Under the pieces are notes generated by a model. That model did not search any database, was not told where the DNA came from, and worked only from the letters and a program-made list of their open reading frames with translations. A DNA stretch of 64,000 nucleotides. Origin: Planctomycetota bacterium (lineage in GTDB: Bacteria > Planctomycetota > B15-G4). Position numbers and translations under genes: made by a program. Numbering within the stretch: the stretch's first letter is position 1; every line of letters begins with the position of its first letter. This document shows, in pieces, positions 32,226-42,364 of the stretch. The stretch is from NCBI GenBank assembly GCA_029259715.1, contig JAJDEP010000004.1:1-64000 (forward strand), read 5' to 3'.

Positions 32226-34465
32226 GGCGTCTCCCTCTCCTCCCTCAGGGCATCCTCGGTCCGCTTGCGCAGCAATTCCTGGTCCTCGATCAGGGTCTTC
32301 ACCAGCGAGAGCACCTCCTGGTAGTCCTCCCACTCGTCCATACGTCCGAGCAGGCGATCGAGGAGAGCCTCGATTTCCTGCTGACCGGCAGCGACCTCGG
32401 TCAGCAGCTCGGGCGAGGGCTCCGCCCGGGCCCGCGAGAGCGTCTCGTGCACCTTCGGTGAGAGCGTCTCACTCAGTTCGAGAGCCAGCGCGAGCATGTC
32501 CAGCAGACGTCCGATCTGATCGAGGCGGCCGAAGCGGCCGCCGGCGTAGTCGTCACTCAGCCCTTGCCACACCCCGGGAGTGAAGGGCTCGTCGACCGGC
32601 TGGGTCGACCAGTCGTCCAGGCGGCGCTGCAGCACCGACTCGGCTCCGGGACCCGCATCGAGACGATTGAAGACCGTGTCGTCGACGATGCTGGCCAACT
32701 CCCGCGCCTCACGGCGTAGCCGGACCGTGACCTGGTTCTGCGCGACGACGGCCGCCACGAGGTCCGGATCCCCGGATCCCGGCGCCACCTCGAGCATCGC
32801 CACCACCGACTCGCTCACCCGTTGCTGGCGCTCACGCACCGAGCTGTAGGCCTCCTTCAGGCGCAGCTGCCGGTCGGCGAGCAGCCGCTGGACCTCCGCG
32901 GTTTCCACGATGTCGAGACGTCGGCCATCGACGCGGGCCGATTGCGGGCCCCGGTCAGGCAGGCTGCGTCCATCGGTGGCCATCACCGTGTACGTCGTGG
33001 GGATCGTGCCCGGTTCCACCTGGTCCGACAGCGCCCTGCCATCGGAGACGGCCGCGCCCAGTCGCCCCGCATCCGTCGCGAGGTCGAGCACCCAGCGGAA
33101 GTGACCGGCCTCGTTGGCGTCGGCCGTGAAGGCCGGTCCCTCGGAGTCGTCATCCCACAGCAGCGCGACGTGATCGACGCCGTGATCGTCGTCGGCCACC
33201 ACCGCGAAGGGCACCACCGCTCGGGGCGTGACCTTCACCGTCGAGCGGGACGGCGCGAAGACGCGCAGGGTCGGAGGACGGTCGGGCTGGACGAGCAAGG
33301 CGTGATGAGCCGGGTCGGGAGTCTGGAGCCCGTGGGGCCCCGTCAACACGACCGCCAGCGACCCCGAGGCGTCGGCGGTGAACGCACCATCGACCCGGGG
33401 ACGGTCGCCGGAGGTGTCGATCTCCAACGCTTGTTGCGCACCGGTGCCGAGCATCCAGAGCTCGGCCCGGGTGACCTGACCGCGCACCTCGCCGCCCACG
33501 CCGACCCGCGTGCCTTCGGGCACGACGAGGCCTTCGGGGCCCACCTCGGTGTCGGGGCGGCCGAGATACTCCGGCGGCTGGAGGCGGAAGCGCGGGCTCT
33601 CGAGACGCGGCGGCTCCATGACGCTGAGCACCCGGCGATTCTCGTCACCGCGATCGTCACCGCCCCGCACCGACAGGCTCTCGTCGCCCGCCTGCACGGC
33701 GAAGTGTCCGCGCCAGATGCCGTCGATGACCGTCATACCCAGGACCCGCTCACCGCGATCGGTGTCGATGACGATCTCGGCCCCCGCCGGATCGAGCCCG
33801 TCCACCGCGGCGCGCACGTCGATGACTCCCCCCCGCGCCACCACCAACGAGCTGTCCTCGAGGACGACATGGGCGGGGCCGCGTTCGGGCAGCATGATGT
33901 GCAGGTGCGTGTCGCGAGGCCAGGGCACATCCTGCAACGTCCACCGCTGCACGAAGACGCCGAGCGCAGGGTCCGCCGTCGCCACGAGGACGGCGCACAG
34001 GGCGACCACGCCGAGGGCCGACCAGACCACCCGCAGCGTGGGCTTGTTCGTGAGCACGCCGAGCAGGTCGGTTCGCCGGCAGACGTCCTCGGCCTCGCTC
34101 GCCATGCGACCGGCCATCGATCCGTCGGCACCGCCGCCCAGCTGGAGCGCCGCGATGAGGCGGCCCTCGAACTCGGGCACCGCGCCCTCGACGATGCGCG
34201 CCGCGTCGAGGCGTTCGGGCCCGCGGGTCAGCGGCCCCCAGAGGCAGCGCCGGAACTCACGCACGAGCAGCACCAACAACAGCAGGAGCGCGGCGGCGCG
34301 CACGGCAAGGGGCAGGTGCAACCAGCGGTCGATCGTGTAGGCCAGGATCGCCACGCCGCCGATGGCGGCGACCAGGCGGGCGACGCCGGCCGTCAAATAG
34401 AGCCGACGGATACGACCCGCGACCCGGTCGAGCCCGGAGACCACGGCGGTAGGCGTCGGGTTCAT
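32222..34465 (-). CDS. DUF4175-like membrane protein with extracytoplasmic beta and helical domains
   Basis: The 747-residue protein has two membrane segments at the N-terminus (residues ~30-46 and ~52-68) and a third near 145-165. A large extracytoplasmic part has Ig-like beta stretches (for example RGGVIDVRAAVDGLDPAGAE), then Glu/Arg/Leu-rich helices to the end (QEIEALLDRLLGRMDEWEDY near residue 700). This layout resembles DUF4175-type proteins found with MoxR/VWA genes; the assignment is from organisation, not a database search. Both ends overlap neighbouring genes by four bases. It may anchor the coiled-coil protein encoded next. Confidence 0.72.
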   Translation of the reverse strand: MNPTPTAVVSGLDRVAGRIRRLYLTAGVARLVAAIGGVAILAYTIDRWLHLPLAVRAAALLLLLVLLVREFRRCLWGPLTRGPERLDAARIVEGAVPEFEGRLIAALQLGGGADGSMAGRMASEAEDVCRRTDLLGVLTNKPTLRVVWSALGVVALCAVLVATADPALGVFVQRWTLQDVPWPRDTHLHIMLPERGPAHVVLEDSSLVVARGGVIDVRAAVDGLDPAGAEIVIDTDRGERVLGMTVIDGIWRGHFAVQAGDESLSVRGGDDRGDENRRVLSVMEPPRLESPRFRLQPPEYLGRPDTEVGPEGLVVPEGTRVGVGGEVRGQVTRAELWMLGTGAQQALEIDTSGDRPRVDGAFTADASGSLAVVLTGPHGLQTPDPAHHALLVQPDRPPTLRVFAPSRSTVKVTPRAVVPFAVVADDDHGVDHVALLWDDDSEGPAFTADANEAGHFRWVLDLATDAGRLGAAVSDGRALSDQVEPGTIPTTYTVMATDGRSLPDRGPQSARVDGRRLDIVETAEVQRLLADRQLRLKEAYSSVRERQQRVSESVVAMLEVAPGSGDPDLVAAVVAQNQVTVRLRREARELASIVDDTVFNRLDAGPGAESVLQRRLDDWSTQPVDEPFTPGVWQGLSDDYAGGRFGRLDQIGRLLDMLALALELSETLSPKVHETLSRARAEPSPELLTEVAAGQQEIEALLDRLLGRMDEWEDYQEVLSLVKTLIEDQELLRKRTEDALREERETP

Positions 34466-35679
34466 CGCTGGAAGATCGGCAGATAGCCGTAGGGGATGGA
34501 GAGGATCACGGTGCCTACGGCCGTCGAGAAGGCCTCACCGGGTCCGATGCGGCAGGGCAATGAGCCGTCGGGTTGCTGCGACTTGAGCAGTTCGGCGCGG
34601 ATGCGCGGGAAGTACCAGTCCCAGGCCTTGCCGCCGATCACGTACAGCGCCTGCGTCGCGTAGTAGTGGCCGTACCAGTAGAAGTAGTGGTGCCGGTAAT
34701 ACTTCCCCGACACCAGGTCGTAGTGCCGCTTGAGGAAGTCGATGCTGTCGTCGAGGTCGATGCCCTCGTTCGCGTCGCTGTAGAGCCCGGCGTTGTGGAG
34801 CGCCGCCAGGCCCGCGGCGGTGAGCGCGAAGGACGAGCGGGTGTGCTGCTCCGCCTGGTACTTGAACGAGCCGCGACCGAGCCGGTAGTAGTCGGCCCAG
34901 AGGTCGGGGCTGTGGTCGTCGCGGACGTAGCTGCGCGCGACATAGCCGGCCGCGCGGTCGATGGTGCTGCGCGGCACGCGGATGCCGACGTTGCGCGCTC
35001 CTCTCAGGGCGTTGAGCTGACACACCGTGATCGACATGTCCGACTCGACGGCGAACGGCACGTAGCGCCAGCTGCCCTCGGCGTTCTGGCACGCGACGAT
35101 GTGGTTGACGGCCCGCTGCAGCTCGTCCTTCACGTCGCGGCTGTTGGTCATGCCGTAGACCTCCGCCAGGAACAGCGTGGCGAAGGCGTGGCTGTACATG
35201 CGCGTGCCGTTGGCGGTGATGTAGCCCTGATCGTTGACGCGCGAGACCACGTAGCGGGTCGCGTCGCCGATGACCTTGCCGTAGAGGCCCCGGTCGGGCA
35301 GGTGCCCCGCCGACAGGAAGGCGATGCCGGCCAGCGCCGTCACGCCCACGTGAGGCACCTCGTTGGCCGTGACCTTGTAGTCCTGGTTGAGCTTGAAGCC
35401 GACGGCGGCGTCCCAGCTCCCATTGGGGTTCTGAGCCCGCGACAACCACTCGAGGGCGGCGTTGACGGCGGCCACGCTCTCGGGGGTGATGTCGTCGTTG
35501 AAGGCCGGCGCGGGCCGCGGCGCCGCGGGGGCGCCGGGAAACAGCGTCGCCACGACGGCCGGCGGGCCGGCCGGCAGCGGGTCGGTCGGCGGGGGCGCGC
35601 TCAGTGCCGGATCGCCCGGCACGGCGCACAGCAACAGCAGCGGCAGGCACAGCCAGGGAGCGCTCAGCATCGATGTCAT
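34462..35679 (-). CDS. Secreted alpha-toroid protein (squalene cyclase/prenyltransferase repeat), copy A
   Basis: The 405-residue protein has a signal peptide (MTSMLSAPWLCLPLLLLCAVPG). QW-like motifs repeat along the chain: QNPNGSWDA (~residue 82), ANGTRMYSHAF (~155), QNAEGSWRY (~193) and QQPDGSLPCR (~370). A DLDD near residue 308 resembles the class II cyclase DxDD but is not in the expected helix context. Secretion also argues against lipid cyclisation of the hopanoid type. The C-terminus is GYLPIFQR, identical to copy B at 27719-28822. Both ends overlap neighbours (ATGA), placing it mid-operon between the giant propeller and the membrane protein. Confidence 0.83.
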   Translation of the reverse strand: MTSMLSAPWLCLPLLLLCAVPGDPALSAPPPTDPLPAGPPAVVATLFPGAPAAPRPAPAFNDDITPESVAAVNAALEWLSRAQNPNGSWDAAVGFKLNQDYKVTANEVPHVGVTALAGIAFLSAGHLPDRGLYGKVIGDATRYVVSRVNDQGYITANGTRMYSHAFATLFLAEVYGMTNSRDVKDELQRAVNHIVACQNAEGSWRYVPFAVESDMSITVCQLNALRGARNVGIRVPRSTIDRAAGYVARSYVRDDHSPDLWADYYRLGRGSFKYQAEQHTRSSFALTAAGLAALHNAGLYSDANEGIDLDDSIDFLKRHYDLVSGKYYRHHYFYWYGHYYATQALYVIGGKAWDWYFPRIRAELLKSQQPDGSLPCRIGPGEAFSTAVGTVILSIPYGYLPIFQR

Positions 35680-38600
35680 CGTCCGCCGTCCTCGTCTGCA
35701 GGGTCCGTCGGGAGCACGGCGTCGGCGGGCTCCTGGTCTGCGCCCGTTCCGACCGGCCGACTCAGCACGGCCACCGACCCGCCCCGCGCCACGAGCAGGG
35801 CGCCGTCCACCAGGAGGATCTCGGAGCGGCCGTTCACGTTGAGCATCTGCACGTCGATACTGTAGCGCTGCGGGTCGTTGTCGCCACGCACCACCCAGAC
35901 CTCGACGTCGGAGCGGGGATCGAGGGCCTCGGCCACCAGGACGAAGCCATCGCGAGCCTGGAGCACCTGCAGCCCGCCCCCCGAGGGGGGCGGATCGAGG
36001 ATCAGGCGCCGAGGCGTCCCGTTCGACCCCGGTTCGATCACGTGGAGCTCGCCGGGCGTGTCGCGATCGGTGAACACCATGTTGGGCTCGAAGGTGGTCG
36101 ACACCGAGGCCACCAGCTCGAGCGAGGACCCCAGCACGAGCGGCTGCTCGGGTCCCGACGCCAGGTCGATGGGCACGAGCTGCAACGCATCATCCCGCAG
36201 GCGCGGCTCCGCCAGCAGCAGGCGCCCGGGCTCCGGGCGCGAGACCCGCAGCCGCCCGTCGTAGCGCGTCTCCGAACGATGCTCCCACAGCTGAATGCCC
36301 CGCTCGATGTCCCAACCGCTGAGTCGGGCCCCCTCCGTGTCCGCGCCGACGAGGACGACCACCGGCAGGGAGTCGACCCACTTCAGGGCGGGACGCAGTC
36401 CGCCCTCCGGGAACTCGATCACCCGGCGGAAGCGGCCGGCCACCACGTCGAGCACCATCAGCCGCGTGCCGGCCTCGCCGGTGACGGAGAGCACCACATG
36501 CCCCCCCGCCCACAGCAATTCGCCGTCGCGGGCGCCGGAGACCTCGAGGTCGAGGCTGCGCGTGCCCGACATCTCGCCGTATCCCGTCAGCCGCAGCTGA
36601 TCGCCGTAGGCCGTGAGGGCGAGGACCAGACCGTCGGCGTGCAGCACATCGCGGTGCACGCCGCGCAGGAAGGTGTTCCAGTGCTCGCCCCCCTTGCGCA
36701 GGTCGAGCGAGACCAGCTCACTCCCGCCGCGCGCGAGCAGGCGGTCACCCGACGCCATCAAGTCGACGTCGGTCGGGCGGGCGTAGGTGATGCCGCCGGG
36801 CAGGCTGCGGTCCCAGACGAGCTCGCCCGCCCGGGCATCGATGAAGTCGAGCATGCCGCGGCCGTTGATCGCCACCAACGCCTTGTCCGCCAGGTCCGGC
36901 GCGACGGCCCCGCGCACCGGCGGGAAGCTGACGCGATCGCGCTTGTCGACGTACAGCACCGTGAGCGCGGCGTCGTCGCGCGGCAGCCGGGGCAGCTCCG
37001 GCACCGTGTCCCTGGTGGTGGTGCCGACGAGCGCGTTCGCGAAGCGCCGGTCGCCGAGAGAGGCGGCGGCGGCCGCGCGCAGCTCGCGGTGTTGTTCGCC
37101 GCCCGGCGTCGCGGCCAACTCGAGCAGCACGTCGCGGGCGCGCCCATCATCGAGCCAACGTTGGAGTCGCAGGCGCCGCGCTTCGGCGACGACCTCGGCG
37201 TTGGGGAAGCGCGCCTCGATGCGCGCCAGGGCCCCGGCGTCCTCGGCCCGCGCCAGCTCCTCGGCCGCCATGTCGTCGAAGGCGGCGTAGACTTCGCGAC
37301 CGTGGGCCTCGATCAACTCCGTGAGCCGCGTCGACGCCTCCTCGCGCAGTGTCCGCCCCTGCCAGAGGGTCGTCGGGTCGCTCAGGATGTGGCCCTGCAG
37401 ACGCGCCACGGCTTCGGTGGGTGAATCGGTCGCGAGCCGACGCAGCGACGCCACCAGCCGCAGCGGCGCGGCGCCGTCGGGCCAGACGGGTCCCAGGTCG
37501 AGCACGGCCTGCGGTTGCTCGGCGGCGAGGCGCGCCAGCCACTCGTCGACCTGCGCATGCGCCCCGAGGCCGTGCAGCGCGGGCAAGGCCTCGGCGGCCA
37601 CCGACAGGCGTTCGTCGGCGCGATCGGCGATGGCGAGCAGCCCCACCCAACCCTCGACATCGTCCCGCTGCCAGGCCAGGCGTCGCATGGCCTCGAGCCG
37701 GCCCGAACGGGCCCGTTCGGCGAGCACGGCATCGCCGCCATCGAGCACTTCCTGGAAGCGGCGTCGGGCCTCGTCATGTCGCCCCCCGCTGAGCAGCAGC
37801 TCGGCCAACTCGAGACGGGCGGCGATGCCGTTGCCGCCCTGCTCCGTGGCCCGGTCCATCTCCTGCTGCACATCGAGGGCGGCGAACACCGAGAGGTTGT
37901 CGGTCATCACCAATACGCGCTCGGCCGCGACGACGCGCCGCACCAGGCTCGAACGCCACTCGAGGCGCTGCAACTCGGTGCCGTCCGCGACGTCGAGCAC
38001 CAACAGTTCGTCGTACAGCGGGATCAGCAGGCGCGTGTCCGCCACCGTGACCGGACCGATGACCCGATTGAGTCGATCGATGGCCACCGGGTTGCGCCAC
38101 ACGAGCCCCAGGCTCGCGGCGTCGATGCGCTCGAGGGACTGTGGGCCGGAGATGACCACGGTGCCGTCGCCCACGCCCACCAGGTCGTGGCGATAGTCGC
38201 CCCGCACGCGCTGATCCCACGAGAGGATCGAATCGTCCTGGATGCGGCCCGTGACCGGATCGAGGACGAGCACCACCTCGCTGTCGAGGGGCGTGACGAA
38301 CAAGCGTCCGCCTTCGAGCACCGGCGCGTGGTTGGTCCAGTTCACGGCGCGCGGGTTCTGTCGGTGCGGCGAACGGGAGGCCCGCCGCTTGGTCGGTTCG
38401 TAGCCGGTGAGCCAGCGCACCCGACCGGTCCACGCGTCGACACAGACGACGAGCCCGAGGTTGGTGCAGGCGTACAGGTCGTCGCCCACGAGCAGCGGCG
38501 GCGAGACCACGTGCTCCTGGAAGGGGCGGTTGAACATGGTCAGGTCCTGCTGCCCCGAGCACAGCAGCGTGCGCCACTGCAGGACCCCCGTCTCGAGGTC

Positions 38601-40010
38601 GAAGGCGGCCATGTACGCGTTGATGGCGCCCTCGGTCACCGAGCCCACGGCGTAGACGAGGCCCTCCCGCGCCAGCACCTGTCCGCCGATGTCGAAGCGG
38701 TTGGCGAAGGTCGCGGTGTCGTCGTCGCTCTCAACGCCCTGCTGCCAGCGCAGGTCGCCGGTGGACCGGTCGAGGGCCACGATGCGCCGCCTCGGCAGCG
38801 GCCAGTTGATCGGGATGGTGTCGAAGACGCGCAGTTCGTGGGAGGGCTCGGACACCTGCACCGTGGCCAGCACGGTGTCACCGACGACCGTGGGTGCGGC
38901 GTAGATGTAGGGCGAGATGGCGCGCTTGCGCTTGTTGCGCGCGTAGGTGCCCAGGTCGAAGCGCGGGGGCACGTCGCGGTTGTAGGTCGCGTCCTCCATG
39001 GGCCCGGCGTGGTGCCACAGCTCGCGCCCCGAATACAGGTCGAGGGCCGTCACAGAGAGCCCGTCGGACACGAACACGACCCCGTCCGAGACGGTGGGCA
39101 CGATGGGCGCCACCGGCGCGTCGAAGGACTCGGGCTCGCGATCGAAGGTGTTGTAGGGGTGGTCGACGATGTCGGCGTGGCGCGCCATCCAGCGCGAGCC
39201 CCGCGTCGGCTGGGCCATCCAGTTGACCAGCCGGGTCATGGTGAGCCGCTCGGCCCAGTCGGGCACCAGCGAGTCGGGCAGCCGCAGGTCCGGCGGCGAG
39301 CGGGCCGACTCGGGCCCGGGCAACGAATCGATCAGCGCGAGCAGGCGCTCGGCCTGCCCCTGGTCGCGGGTCGAGGCCGCGGCGCGCAGGGCGGCGCGGC
39401 GCGCGGCCGCGTGTTCGCCCCGCTCGGCCAGCAGGCGCGCCGCCCGGTCGCCGGCCACCGCGGCCAGGGGCAGCCCGTCCCAACGACGGCTCAGGTCGAG
39501 CAGGCGCTCGGCGTCGCGCCACACCGTGGCGGCCTCGACGTTGCGCACCCATTCCTCCGGCACGACCTCCCGCAATGCCGCGTCGCTGAGCGCGCGATCG
39601 AGGCGGTAGGCGGCCCACTCCCCGCTGCCCACCCAACGACCGAAGTCGCCCTCCACCTGCACGACGTGATTCGGGCGCCGCGAGAGGACATCGATGATGG
39701 CCTTCCCGGCCCGCGAGAGGTCGCCCTCCTCCACGGCCGTGGCGATGTCGTCGTAGGCCGTGCGCGCCTCCACCGATGAGGGCACGGAGAAGCCGAACAG
39801 GGGCCGGTCGTCGGGATCAAAGCGCCACTGCCCATCGACCATCTGCTCCCAGCCCGCGAAGCGGTCGATGGGACCCACGGGCCGGGCGTCGCTGACGCCC
39901 GCGTCTTGCGCCGCCAGAGCGGGCACCCCCACGGCGGCGACCAAGGCGAGGCCCAACGTCAGGCGCAGCGCCCGGGGTCCGACGACGGCGAGAGCGCGGG
40001 CCGCTGCCAT
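35676..40010 (-). CDS. Giant secreted PQQ-like beta-propeller protein
   Basis: The ATG at 40010, five bases after the upstream stop, gives 1444 residues with a signal peptide (residues ~5-30, ending ALAAQD). Residues ~320-730 contain blades of a PQQ-like eight-bladed propeller: VTALDLYSGRELWHHAG, IVALDRSTGDLRWQQG, AAFDLETGVLQWRTLL and VVCVDAWTGRVRWLTGYE. A helical, TPR-like middle (~770-1000) precedes a second propeller (~1040-1440), with a blade at WDIERGIQLWEHRSE. PQQ-dependent dehydrogenase catalytic residues are not apparent, so it probably acts in protein assembly or binding. It is a paralogue in type of the protein at 46628-48679. Confidence 0.82.
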   Translation of the reverse strand: MAAARALAVVGPRALRLTLGLALVAAVGVPALAAQDAGVSDARPVGPIDRFAGWEQMVDGQWRFDPDDRPLFGFSVPSSVEARTAYDDIATAVEEGDLSRAGKAIIDVLSRRPNHVVQVEGDFGRWVGSGEWAAYRLDRALSDAALREVVPEEWVRNVEAATVWRDAERLLDLSRRWDGLPLAAVAGDRAARLLAERGEHAAARRAALRAAASTRDQGQAERLLALIDSLPGPESARSPPDLRLPDSLVPDWAERLTMTRLVNWMAQPTRGSRWMARHADIVDHPYNTFDREPESFDAPVAPIVPTVSDGVVFVSDGLSVTALDLYSGRELWHHAGPMEDATYNRDVPPRFDLGTYARNKRKRAISPYIYAAPTVVGDTVLATVQVSEPSHELRVFDTIPINWPLPRRRIVALDRSTGDLRWQQGVESDDDTATFANRFDIGGQVLAREGLVYAVGSVTEGAINAYMAAFDLETGVLQWRTLLCSGQQDLTMFNRPFQEHVVSPPLLVGDDLYACTNLGLVVCVDAWTGRVRWLTGYEPTKRRASRSPHRQNPRAVNWTNHAPVLEGGRLFVTPLDSEVVLVLDPVTGRIQDDSILSWDQRVRGDYRHDLVGVGDGTVVISGPQSLERIDAASLGLVWRNPVAIDRLNRVIGPVTVADTRLLIPLYDELLVLDVADGTELQRLEWRSSLVRRVVAAERVLVMTDNLSVFAALDVQQEMDRATEQGGNGIAARLELAELLLSGGRHDEARRRFQEVLDGGDAVLAERARSGRLEAMRRLAWQRDDVEGWVGLLAIADRADERLSVAAEALPALHGLGAHAQVDEWLARLAAEQPQAVLDLGPVWPDGAAPLRLVASLRRLATDSPTEAVARLQGHILSDPTTLWQGRTLREEASTRLTELIEAHGREVYAAFDDMAAEELARAEDAGALARIEARFPNAEVVAEARRLRLQRWLDDGRARDVLLELAATPGGEQHRELRAAAAASLGDRRFANALVGTTTRDTVPELPRLPRDDAALTVLYVDKRDRVSFPPVRGAVAPDLADKALVAINGRGMLDFIDARAGELVWDRSLPGGITYARPTDVDLMASGDRLLARGGSELVSLDLRKGGEHWNTFLRGVHRDVLHADGLVLALTAYGDQLRLTGYGEMSGTRSLDLEVSGARDGELLWAGGHVVLSVTGEAGTRLMVLDVVAGRFRRVIEFPEGGLRPALKWVDSLPVVVLVGADTEGARLSGWDIERGIQLWEHRSETRYDGRLRVSRPEPGRLLLAEPRLRDDALQLVPIDLASGPEQPLVLGSSLELVASVSTTFEPNMVFTDRDTPGELHVIEPGSNGTPRRLILDPPPSGGGLQVLQARDGFVLVAEALDPRSDVEVWVVRGDNDPQRYSIDVQMLNVNGRSEILLVDGALLVARGGSVAVLSRPVGTGADQEPADAVLPTDPADEDGGR

Positions 40011-40015
40011 GGGGC

Positions 40016-42364
40016 CTACACCAGGTTGTTCCGCTTGCGCAGGATCCACTCGCTGGCCAGGAGCAACACGAGCAGGCCCAGCTGCCAGGGTCCCGACCAC
40101 AACTCTTCGCGCTCGGGCTCGTCGAGCGGGCGCTCGCGCACCGGGTCGTCGAGGTCGTCGAGCAGATCGCTCACCCCGTCGAGCCGCACGTAGCGACCGC
40201 CCGTGCGGGCCGTCACGGTGCGCAACAACGCCTCGTCGAGCACCGGGTCGTCCTGCTCCGCCGAAGGCACCGTCACGTTGATCACCCGCGGCGACTTGGG
40301 CTCGTTGGCGGGGTCGTCCGGGTCCTCGAGCCAGAGGCGATAGGGTCCGGCCTCGTCGGCCACCAACGATCCCGAGAACACGCCCGGCTCCTCGCCGGGC
40401 AGCCGCAACTCGTCACGGCGACCGTCGGGATGCACCACGACGACGGGGAACTCGTCCGCCGTCAGCGGATCGAGGGTCTTGGGATCGGAGACCCGCGCCG
40501 TGACCAGCACACGCTCTCCGATGTCGTACCCGGAGCGATCCGTCGAGAGGTCGAAGCCGTAGTCGGAGCGGCGCAAGCGATTGAGCGCGAGGAAGCGCAC
40601 GAGTCCGCGCCAGAAGGGCTCGCGATAGGTCTCGCCGTGGAAGAAGCGCCAGCGCCACGTCTCGTCGGTGCCGAGGAAGGCCGTGCGCCCCTGCGGGTGG
40701 TACATGGTCGCGAGCAGCGGGTGCGGCCCATGGGCGTTGCTGCTGCGCGGATGGACGAGCAGCACGTCAGCCGTCGTGCGCGCCTTGAAGACCGGGTAGT
40801 ACCAGGTCAGCGGCGCCAGGCCGCCTTCCTCGCTCCACAGCTCCTCGTTGCGCTCGGCGTCGTTGTGCAGGCTCACGATCTCGTGCGGATCGCGGGGCCG
40901 CGTCAACACCGGCCGGAAGGCGTCACCAGGCAGGACCATGTTCCCCTTTTCGGTCTCCAGGTCGCCCAGCAGCACCGGCAACAGATCCTCGATGGGCGTA
41001 CCCACGTATTCCCGCGGGGAATAGAGGTTTCCGGCCTGCATCAGGAATCCGCCGCCGGCCTCCACGAAGGCCTTGATGTGCTCGAGGGTGGCCTCGTTGT
41101 CGGGCCCGAGCCGTGCATGGTGCGGGTCGACGTCTCCGAAGATCACCACGTGGTACTCGAGCAGCGCGTCGAGGGTCGGCGGGAAGCGCGTGAGCGCCGG
41201 GACGCCGCTGGTCGACTCCTGGATGAACTCGTCGTCGGCCGACAACAGCAGGCACTGCACCTCCATGTTGCCGGCGCGAAGCAGCGAGTTCTTCAGGAAG
41301 CGGTACTCGTAGCGCGGGTAGCCGTCGACGTAGAGCACCTTGATGCGACCGGGCTCGACGCGCAGCAGGCGGCGCTCGGCGTTGTTGGCCGTGTCGCGCT
41401 CGCCCGACAGCGGGGTGAGCGTCACGGTCAGGTCGAGGTCGCCCTCCCTGTCGGGCACGAAGCCCACGCGCACGACCTGCTCGGTGATGCCCTCGTCGTC
41501 CGCCAGGGTGAAGGCCTGGCGCGAGAGCTCGCGGCCGCCGTCGGTCTCGCGCACGACGACGTCGGTGTAGGCGCCGCCGAAGCCCCGCGCGGCGACGGCC
41601 ACCTCCAACGTGACCGTGTCGCCGGCGAGCGCGACCTCCGGCGCGGTGATGGCGCCGATGCGCAGGTCGGCCGGCACGTCGGGATCACCGACCCCCACCG
41701 CGTTGACGGGGATGCCCCGGGCGATGAGCGGGCCCAGCGCGGCGGCGACGTCCCGACCGGCGTTGGCGCGTCCGTCGCTGACCAGCACCACCTGCGACAC
41801 GTCCCGGCCGCGGGTCTCGGCGCCGAGAGCGGCCAGGGCATCGCCCAGACGGGTCGAGCCGTCCTGGGCCACCAGGTCGGACAGCCCCCCGACCGCGTGG
41901 AGCGAGTCACCGAAGGCGAAGGTGAGCACCTCGTACTTCTCGCGCCACCTGTCGACGGGAGCGCGCAGCGCGGAGCGCACCACATCGATGCGGGGCGACG
42001 ACGCCGGCAGCGACAGGTCTTCGGCCAGGTCGCCGATGTCGCGTTCACGCATGGAGGCCGAGTCGTCGACGAGCAGCACGCCCACCGGCCGCTCGATGCG
42101 CACCCGCTGCTCGAGGCGCACCGGGCGCATGAGCGCCAGCGCGACGAGCACGAAGACGAGGGCGCGCGCGGCGGCCATGGGCCAGCGACCCCGGCCGTCG
42201 ATGGGCTCGCGGCGGTAGATCCAGCGCACCGCCAGGAGGATGCTCGGCGCGAGCACGAGCACCAGCACCCACACCGGCGGCACGGCGAGCCACTCGATGC
42301 GGCTGGTGGTGACGACGTCCGCGAGGGCCGCGGGCGGTGTGGGCAGCAACGTCGATATGTTCAT
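40016..42364 (-). CDS. VWA-domain membrane protein with glutamine-amidotransferase-like domain
   Basis: The ATG overlaps the upstream stop (ATGA) and gives 782 residues. Membrane segments lie near residues 30-50 and 68-85. They are followed by a VWA domain with a metal-site motif VDDSASM near residue 100 and the QVVLVSDGRANAG strand near 200. Residues ~340-470 (VLYVDGYPRYEYRFLKNSLL, VVIFGDVDPHHARLG, FVEAGGGFLMQAG) form a class-I-glutamine-amidotransferase-like fold lacking a clear catalytic Cys. A final membrane segment with the basic tail LRKRNNLV closes the protein. This two-domain architecture is typical of VWA proteins next to BatA in Planctomycetota-like genomes. Confidence 0.8.
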   Translation of the reverse strand: MNISTLLPTPPAALADVVTTSRIEWLAVPPVWVLVLVLAPSILLAVRWIYRREPIDGRGRWPMAAARALVFVLVALALMRPVRLEQRVRIERPVGVLLVDDSASMRERDIGDLAEDLSLPASSPRIDVVRSALRAPVDRWREKYEVLTFAFGDSLHAVGGLSDLVAQDGSTRLGDALAALGAETRGRDVSQVVLVSDGRANAGRDVAAALGPLIARGIPVNAVGVGDPDVPADLRIGAITAPEVALAGDTVTLEVAVAARGFGGAYTDVVVRETDGGRELSRQAFTLADDEGITEQVVRVGFVPDREGDLDLTVTLTPLSGERDTANNAERRLLRVEPGRIKVLYVDGYPRYEYRFLKNSLLRAGNMEVQCLLLSADDEFIQESTSGVPALTRFPPTLDALLEYHVVIFGDVDPHHARLGPDNEATLEHIKAFVEAGGGFLMQAGNLYSPREYVGTPIEDLLPVLLGDLETEKGNMVLPGDAFRPVLTRPRDPHEIVSLHNDAERNEELWSEEGGLAPLTWYYPVFKARTTADVLLVHPRSSNAHGPHPLLATMYHPQGRTAFLGTDETWRWRFFHGETYREPFWRGLVRFLALNRLRRSDYGFDLSTDRSGYDIGERVLVTARVSDPKTLDPLTADEFPVVVVHPDGRRDELRLPGEEPGVFSGSLVADEAGPYRLWLEDPDDPANEPKSPRVINVTVPSAEQDDPVLDEALLRTVTARTGGRYVRLDGVSDLLDDLDDPVRERPLDEPEREELWSGPWQLGLLVLLLASEWILRKRNNLV

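Noticed and set aside
34747..34758. DLDD motif in alpha-toroid copy A, resembling the DxDD of class II terpene cyclases
   Set aside because: It lies near residue 308 of 405 rather than in the usual domain, is absent from copy B, and the protein has a signal peptide, so cyclase activity is not supported.
35676..40010. PQQ-dependent alcohol or glucose dehydrogenase activity for the propeller proteins
   Set aside because: Only blade motifs are seen; the cofactor disulfide and catalytic Asp context are not apparent, and the gene sits in a MoxR/VWA operon.
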